64,000 bases of DNA from Oscillospiraceae bacterium (lineage in GTDB: Bacteria > Bacillota > Clostridia > Oscillospirales > Ruminococcaceae): positions 32,061 to 96,060 of the forward strand of contig WRLK01000003.1 of the NCBI GenBank assembly GCA_009777635.1. The letters run 5' to 3'. The position numbers were made by a program, and so were the translations under genes. How positions within the stretch are numbered: the stretch's first letter is position 1; each line of letters begins with the position of its first letter. The notes under the pieces are model-generated. The model was not told the DNA's origin and did no database searches. It worked only from the letters and a program-made list of their open reading frames with translations. Below, piece after piece: positions 59,570 through 64,000 of the stretch.

Positions 59570-60937
59570 TTGGAACTTTTTGATTTAATCGTTATTGGCG
59601 GAGGCCCCGCGGGCTACCTGGCGGGCGAGCGCGCGGGACACGCGGGACTTAAAACCGCGGTCATTGAAAAGCGCTCGCTTGGCGGCGTCTGCTTAAACGA
59701 GGGCTGTATACCGTCCAAGGCATTCCTGAACTCCGCGAAGATTTATGAATACGCGATTGGCGGCGAGAAATACGGCGTTACGACGAAAGGCGCGTCGATT
59801 GACCACAAGAAGGTCGTCGAGCGCAAAAACGGCGTTGTCAAGCAGCTTGTGTCCGGCGTTGCGGCGACGCTTAAAGCAAACGGCGCGACGGTCATAAAGG
59901 GCGAAGCGAAAATTCTCGGCAGAGATGAAACCGGCTTTCTTGTTGAGGTAAACGGAGAAAAGCTCACGGCGAAAAAGCTGCTCGTAGCAAGCGGCTCGGT
60001 GCCTGTTATCCCGCCAATCCCCGGCGTAAAGGATGGGCTTGAATCCGGATTCGTCATGACAAACCGCGAAATACTCGATATGACGGATGTGCCCGAAAGG
60101 CTCGTCGTAATCGGCGGCGGAGTGATCGGACTTGAGATGGCAAGCTATTTTAACTCCGTAGGAAGCCGCGTTACCGTCATCGAGATGCTCGACAAGATCG
60201 CGGGCCCCACCGACGGTGAAATTTCAAATATCCTGCTTAAAAATTACAAGAGCAAGGGCGTTGATTTTAAGCTCGGCTGCAAGGTCACGATGATCGACTC
60301 CGGTAACGTGATTTTTGAGGAAAACGGCAAGCCCGCATCTGTCCCCGCGGACAAGGTGCTGATCAGCATCGGCCGCCGCGCTTTTACCGACGGGCTTGGG
60401 CTTGAAGCCATCGGCGTTCTGACTGAGCGCGGCGCTATCGTGACCGACCATAATATGCGCACGAACATCCCCGGCGTGTATGCATCCGGCGACGTAAACG
60501 GCAAATCCATGCTGGCGCACACGGCGTACCGCGAAAGCGAGGTCGCCTTAAACCACATACTTCTAAAGCGCGACAACATGCGCTACCACGCTGTTCCATC
60601 CGTCATCTACACGAATCCCGAAGTCGCATGCGTCGGCGAGACCGAGGAGTCCGCCAGGGAAAAAGGCTTCGATTTTAAGACCGCCACGATCAGCATGAAA
60701 TATTCGGGGCGTTACTTAGCCGAGGTCGAAAAGGGCGACGGGATCGTAAAGCTTGTCATGGACAAAAAGTTTAGCCGTTTAATCGGCGTTCATATGATCG
60801 GCAGCTACGCAAGCGAGATTATCTACGGCGCCGCTATGATGATCGAGGCCGAAATGAAAATCGACGACATAAAGGAAATTATTTTCCCGCACCCGACCGT
60901 GTGCGAGCTGATACGCGAAGCTCTATTCTTACTTTGA
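59570..60937 (+). CDS. lpdA: Dihydrolipoyl dehydrogenase (E3)
   Basis: About 455 residues. Reoxidises E2-bound dihydrolipoamide with NAD+. FAD motif VIGGGPAGYLAGERAG, redox disulfide in GGVCLNEGCIPSKAFL, NAD motif VVIGGGVIGLEMAS and the C-terminal dimer-interface HPTVCELI with the catalytic His and Glu region. The start is TTG at 59570 with GGGGGGAT upstream; a longer frame reaching back into the E2 gene is open but gives no sensible N-terminus. Confidence 0.93.
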   Translation: MELFDLIVIGGGPAGYLAGERAGHAGLKTAVIEKRSLGGVCLNEGCIPSKAFLNSAKIYEYAIGGEKYGVTTKGASIDHKKVVERKNGVVKQLVSGVAATLKANGATVIKGEAKILGRDETGFLVEVNGEKLTAKKLLVASGSVPVIPPIPGVKDGLESGFVMTNREILDMTDVPERLVVIGGGVIGLEMASYFNSVGSRVTVIEMLDKIAGPTDGEISNILLKNYKSKGVDFKLGCKVTMIDSGNVIFEENGKPASVPADKVLISIGRRAFTDGLGLEAIGVLTERGAIVTDHNMRTNIPGVYASGDVNGKSMLAHTAYRESEVALNHILLKRDNMRYHAVPSVIYTNPEVACVGETEESAREKGFDFKTATISMKYSGRYLAEVEKGDGIVKLVMDKKFSRLIGVHMIGSYASEIIYGAAMMIEAEMKIDDIKEIIFPHPTVCELIREALFLL

Positions 60938-60950
60938 GGAGGAACACAAA

Positions 60951-63422
60951 ATGCCAAAAACCCAGTTTTTAGACCCTGCCGAGCTTAGGAAACCCGGCAA
61001 AATCGTATTTGAGGACATCCCGGTGAACGCATATAAAAAGACGATAACGCAGGAAAAGAAAAGCTATTCAAACGATGACTTCATGCGGATTTTCCGCGAT
61101 ATGACCTATTTGCGGGAATTCGAGACGATGTTAAATTCCATCAAAACCCAGGGCGGCTACAACGGCCTTGAGCACACGTACCCCGGCCCCGCGCACTTGT
61201 CGATAGGTCAGGAGGCCGCCGCCGTCGGACAGGCATACCTTCTCACCAAGGACGACTTTACGTTTGGAAGCCACCGCAGCCACGGCGAAATCCTTGCAAA
61301 GGCATTAAGCTGCATCGAAAAGCTAAGCGACAAAGAGCTTATGAAAATCATGGAGGAATTCCTGGGCGGCAAGACGCTGAAAGCCGCACAGTCCCTTTAT
61401 AAAGGCTCGAGCGTCAAAGAGCTTGCGACATATTTTATCCTGTACGGCACGGTTTCCGAGATATTCGCGCGGGAAACCGGCTTCCACTTGGGGCTTGGCG
61501 GCTCCATGCACGCGTTCTTCCTGCCTTTCGGAATCTACCCGAACAACGCAATCGTCGGCGGAAGCGCGCCTATCGCGACGGGCGCCGCGCTGTATAAAAA
61601 ATGCAACCTAAAAAAAGGCGTGATTGTCGCAAACGCGGGCGACGGAAGCCTCGGCTGCGGCCCTGTCTGGGAGTCTTTCCACTTCGCGGTGATGGACCAA
61701 CACAAGCAATTATGGGAAAAAGGCAAGAACGGCGGTATGCCGATACTGTACCACTTCAACAACAACGGCTACGGCATGGGCGGACAAACCCGGGGTGAAA
61801 CGATGGGCTACGACATGCTCGCGCGCGTCGGCGCCGGTATGAACCCCGAACAGATGCATGCCGAGCGCATCGACGGCTTTAGCCCCCTTGCCGTGATAGA
61901 CGCTTACCGCCGCAAGCTCGACATACTGAAAAAGGGCGACGGGCCCGTGCTTTTAGATTGTGTGACTTACCGTTTTTCGGGGCACTCCACCTCCGACGCG
62001 AACGCGTACCGCGAAAAGGAAGAGCTCGACGCGTGGATGGCCGCCGATCCCCTGATCACTTACCGCGCCGACCTTGTAAAGGCAAACGTCGCAAAGGACG
62101 CTGACTTCGACACGATTTGGGAGACCACCCGCGACGTAATAACAAAGGTGACCCGGCTTGCGGCGGACCCTGAAAAATCGCCGTATATCAGTTTCGTCAA
62201 AACTCCGGGCATTGTTGAAAGCATGATGTTCTCGAATGAAAAGGTTCAAAGCTTCGGCGACAGAAAGCCCGAGGTTTTGGCTCCGATGAAGGATTGCAGC
62301 CGGGTAAAGCAAATAGCCGGCAAGGAGCGCTTTGCTTATAAAAACGGCAAGCCCGTTTCGAAAATCAAGGCGTACAATTACCGCGACGCGCTGTTTGAGG
62401 CCGTAATCGAGAAGTATTACGAGGACGCGACGCTCATCAGCTACGGCGAGGACGTCCGCGAGTGGGGCGGAGCTTTTGCGGTTTACCGCGGGCTTTCCGA
62501 GGTGATACCGTACTCCCGCCTCTTTAACTCCCCCATTTCTGAGGCGGCGATCGTCGGCACCGGCGTAGGCTACGCCCTTTGCGGCGGGCGCGTCATCGTG
62601 GAATTGATGTACGCCGATTTCATGGGCCGCGCAGGCGACGAAATCTTCAACCAGATGGCGAAATGGCAGGCCATGAGCGCTGGAATCCTGAAAATGCCGG
62701 TGATTCTGCGTGTTTCGGTCGGCTCGAAGTACGGCGCCCAGCACAGCCAGGACTGGGTCGCGCTGCCTGCCCATATCCCCGGCCTCAAGGTTTGCTTCCC
62801 CGCTACCCCGTGGGAGGCAAAGGGCTTGATGACAACTGCACTGAACGGCACAGACCCCGTTGTTTTCTTTGAGAGCCAGCGCCTTTACGACGTCGCCGAG
62901 GAGTTTAACGAGGGCGGCGTTCCGGCCGAGAGCTACGAAATCGAGATTGGCGACGTCAACAAGCTGCGCGACGGCGGCGACGTCACGATCCTGACTATCG
63001 GCGCGACTCTTTATCAGGCGGTCAAAGCCGCCGACATCTTAAAAGAAAAGCATGGTCTTTCAGCCGAGATTATCAACCTCCACTCAATGGTTCCGCTTAA
63101 TTATGAGAAAATCCTTGCGTCCGTGCAGAAAACAGGACGTGTCGTACTCGCGTCCGACGCGTGCGCAAGGGGCTCGTTCTTAAACGATATCGCCAGAAAC
63201 ATCGGCGAGCTTGCGTTTGATTACCTCGACGCGCCGCCCGTCGTTGTGGGCGCGCAAAACTGGATCACGCCCCCGTTTGAATTCGACGCGGATTTTTTCC
63301 CGCAGGAAAGTTGGATACTCGATGCAATAAACGAGAAAATCGTTCCGCTTCAAGGGCATGTCCCGGCGGTTAGCAACTACGCCCCCGTCGAGCAGTTAAG
63401 ACGCGCGAAAGCCGGCGTATAG
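60951..63422 (+). CDS. Fused E1 alpha-beta, thiamine-diphosphate dehydrogenase
   Basis: An 823-residue fusion of the two E1 subunits. Residues about 40-420 match E1 alpha, with SHRSHGEILAKAL and the thiamine diphosphate motif GDGSLGCGP...NNNGYGMGGQ; residues about 470-823 match E1 beta (YRDALFEAVIEKYYEDATLI region, then GEDVREWGGAF, the QMAKWQAMS helix and NWITPPFEFD). It decarboxylates the 2-oxo substrate or acetoin and passes the acyl to lipoyl-E2. Fusion contrasts with the separate AcoA/AcoB or PdhA/PdhB genes of most bacteria. Ends at a very strong terminator. Confidence 0.9.
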   Translation: MPKTQFLDPAELRKPGKIVFEDIPVNAYKKTITQEKKSYSNDDFMRIFRDMTYLREFETMLNSIKTQGGYNGLEHTYPGPAHLSIGQEAAAVGQAYLLTKDDFTFGSHRSHGEILAKALSCIEKLSDKELMKIMEEFLGGKTLKAAQSLYKGSSVKELATYFILYGTVSEIFARETGFHLGLGGSMHAFFLPFGIYPNNAIVGGSAPIATGAALYKKCNLKKGVIVANAGDGSLGCGPVWESFHFAVMDQHKQLWEKGKNGGMPILYHFNNNGYGMGGQTRGETMGYDMLARVGAGMNPEQMHAERIDGFSPLAVIDAYRRKLDILKKGDGPVLLDCVTYRFSGHSTSDANAYREKEELDAWMAADPLITYRADLVKANVAKDADFDTIWETTRDVITKVTRLAADPEKSPYISFVKTPGIVESMMFSNEKVQSFGDRKPEVLAPMKDCSRVKQIAGKERFAYKNGKPVSKIKAYNYRDALFEAVIEKYYEDATLISYGEDVREWGGAFAVYRGLSEVIPYSRLFNSPISEAAIVGTGVGYALCGGRVIVELMYADFMGRAGDEIFNQMAKWQAMSAGILKMPVILRVSVGSKYGAQHSQDWVALPAHIPGLKVCFPATPWEAKGLMTTALNGTDPVVFFESQRLYDVAEEFNEGGVPAESYEIEIGDVNKLRDGGDVTILTIGATLYQAVKAADILKEKHGLSAEIINLHSMVPLNYEKILASVQKTGRVVLASDACARGSFLNDIARNIGELAFDYLDAPPVVVGAQNWITPPFEFDADFFPQESWILDAINEKIVPLQGHVPAVSNYAPVEQLRRAKAGV

Positions 63423-63431
63423 CGGCTTAAA

Positions 63432-63474
63432 CCGGCAAAAAGGGTCAACGCTTCGCGTTGACCCTTTTTGCCGG
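63432..63474. terminator. Bidirectional terminator
   Basis: Perfect 19-20-bp stem (63432-63450 with 63456-63474) with a TTC loop region; A5 and T5 runs inside each arm give T-rich ends in both directions. It separates the E1 fusion gene from the converging aldo/keto reductase. Confidence 0.9.
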
Positions 63475-63478
63475 CGCT

Positions 63479-64000
63479 TTATCCAAGGTTTATCTTTCTC
63501 AAAACCGACATGACGGGATTAAACCAAAACGGCTCCATATGCTTTTTCACTTTCAAAAGCCCGTCCATAATGTTGATGTGCTGAGGGCATTCCTTCTCGC
63601 ATTTTCCGCATCTTACGCACCTGCTTGCAAGAAAATTATGCTCGCGGTTAACAGCGGCGGTGCTTGTCATGTAAGACATCATGCCCGTCGCTTTGCCAAC
63701 GGACCGGTACATGTTATAAGACGAAAAGCACTCCGGAATATTCACGTTCATGGGGCATGGCATACAGTAGTTGCAGCCGGTGCACGCAATCTCAAAGGAT
63801 TTGTAAAACGCTTCAACCACGCCGTCGTAAACGGCCTTTTCCTTTTCGCTCAGCATTCCGGCGCGGGCGGCCGTTGCAAGCGATGCGTTTTCCTTTAGCT
63901 GCTCCGGCGTGTTCATGCCCGAAAGCACGACGGTTGCCTCCGGCTGGTCCCACAGCCAGTTTAACGCCCATGCCGCCGGAGTTTTTGATGCATCCACATC
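63479..64000 (-). CDS. Aldo/keto reductase with ferredoxin-like C-terminus (3' part only)
   Basis: The last 173 or so residues of a gene that starts beyond the window. The upstream part (AAWALNWLWDQPEATVVLSGM, split at 20: ALNWLWDQPEATVVLSG) is the end of an aldo/keto reductase barrel; the C-terminal extension carries CTGCNYCMPCP and CVRCGKCEKECPQHI, a ferredoxin-type cluster-binding tail. Such fused proteins are common in Clostridia and probably use ferredoxin-level electrons; substrate unknown. Confidence 0.87.
   Translation of the reverse strand, partial: DVDASKTPAAWALNWLWDQPEATVVLSGMNTPEQLKENASLATAARAGMLSEKEKAVYDGVVEAFYKSFEIACTGCNYCMPCPMNVNIPECFSSYNMYRSVGKATGMMSYMTSTAAVNREHNFLASRCVRCGKCEKECPQHINIMDGLLKVKKHMEPFWFNPVMSVLRKINLG

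Noticed and set aside
1..64000. tRNA, rRNA, tmRNA or other housekeeping RNA genes
   Set aside because: No acceptor/T-loop patterns or rRNA signatures were noticed on reading; a tRNAscan/Infernal run would confirm.

Overview
The window looks like a piece of chromosome from an anaerobic, endospore-forming member of the Clostridia (Bacillota) of moderate GC content. Pointers: a Tlp-type small acid-soluble spore protein, a class III (anaerobic) ribonucleotide reductase, a corrinoid methyltransferase set, an aldehyde:ferredoxin oxidoreductase complex, Firmicutes-style accBCDA/fab clustering, strong AGGAGG ribosome sites and frequent TTG/GTG starts. No rRNA, tRNA or CRISPR array was seen.

Layout. 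1-0.24 kb: end of a LivF-type ABC ATPase. 0.3-3.3 kb: aromatic amino acid operon aroF-tyrA-pheA. 3.5-8.4 kb: amidohydrolase, MntP, a DsrE-family gene remnant, a PfkB kinase, and an AmmeMemoRadiSam pair (radical SAM plus a dioxygenase-like/AMMECR1 fusion). 8.5-13.2 kb: MFS transporter, repeat-rich gap, RodA, superoxide dismutase, mannitol-1-phosphate dehydrogenase. 13.3-19.6 kb: divergent corrinoid methyltransferase island (two UroD-type methyltransferases, corrinoid protein, PocR/AraC regulator, DUF2284 protein, corrinoid reactivator). 19.6-23.3 kb: DUF362 protein, pyrophosphatase, thioesterase, aldo/keto reductase, tautomerase, cupin. 23.5-30.2 kb: a tungsten-type oxidoreductase operon with NuoEFG-like subunits and MoaD, preceded by a probable Moco/Tuco riboswitch, with a divergent MoeB/ThiF gene. 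30.2-33.3 kb: thioredoxin-fold YyaL protein, SDR, Tlp. 33.5-36.1 kb: 2-keto-3-deoxygluconate operon (regulator, kinase, aldolase). 36.2-41.1 kb: lone large serine recombinase, a small orphan gene, then modABC, in which modC is broken by a perfect 127-bp tandem duplication. 41.1-49.6 kb: fatty acid synthesis cluster. 49.7-53.7 kb: GyrI-like protein, a tiny sortase-type surface peptide, nrdDG with a NrdR box. 53.7-57.5 kb: CPBP protease, TadA, DeoR regulator and a zinc dehydrogenase. 57.6-63.4 kb: orphan Cys-rich protein and a 2-oxoacid/acetoin-type dehydrogenase complex (E2, E3, fused E1). 63.5-64 kb: end of an iron-sulfur aldo/keto reductase.

Main points of interest: the complete bifurcating-type aldehyde oxidoreductase operon with a metal-cofactor riboswitch and a second structured leader element; the modC duplication, which would inactivate the molybdate/tungstate importer ATPase; a dispersed family of imperfect palindromes (14.4, 33.3 and 46.7 kb, possibly 29.1 kb), two copies of which supply the stop codon of the adjoining gene; a shared promoter box in the divergent fab promoters; and a predicted cell-wall-sorted peptide of only about ten mature residues.
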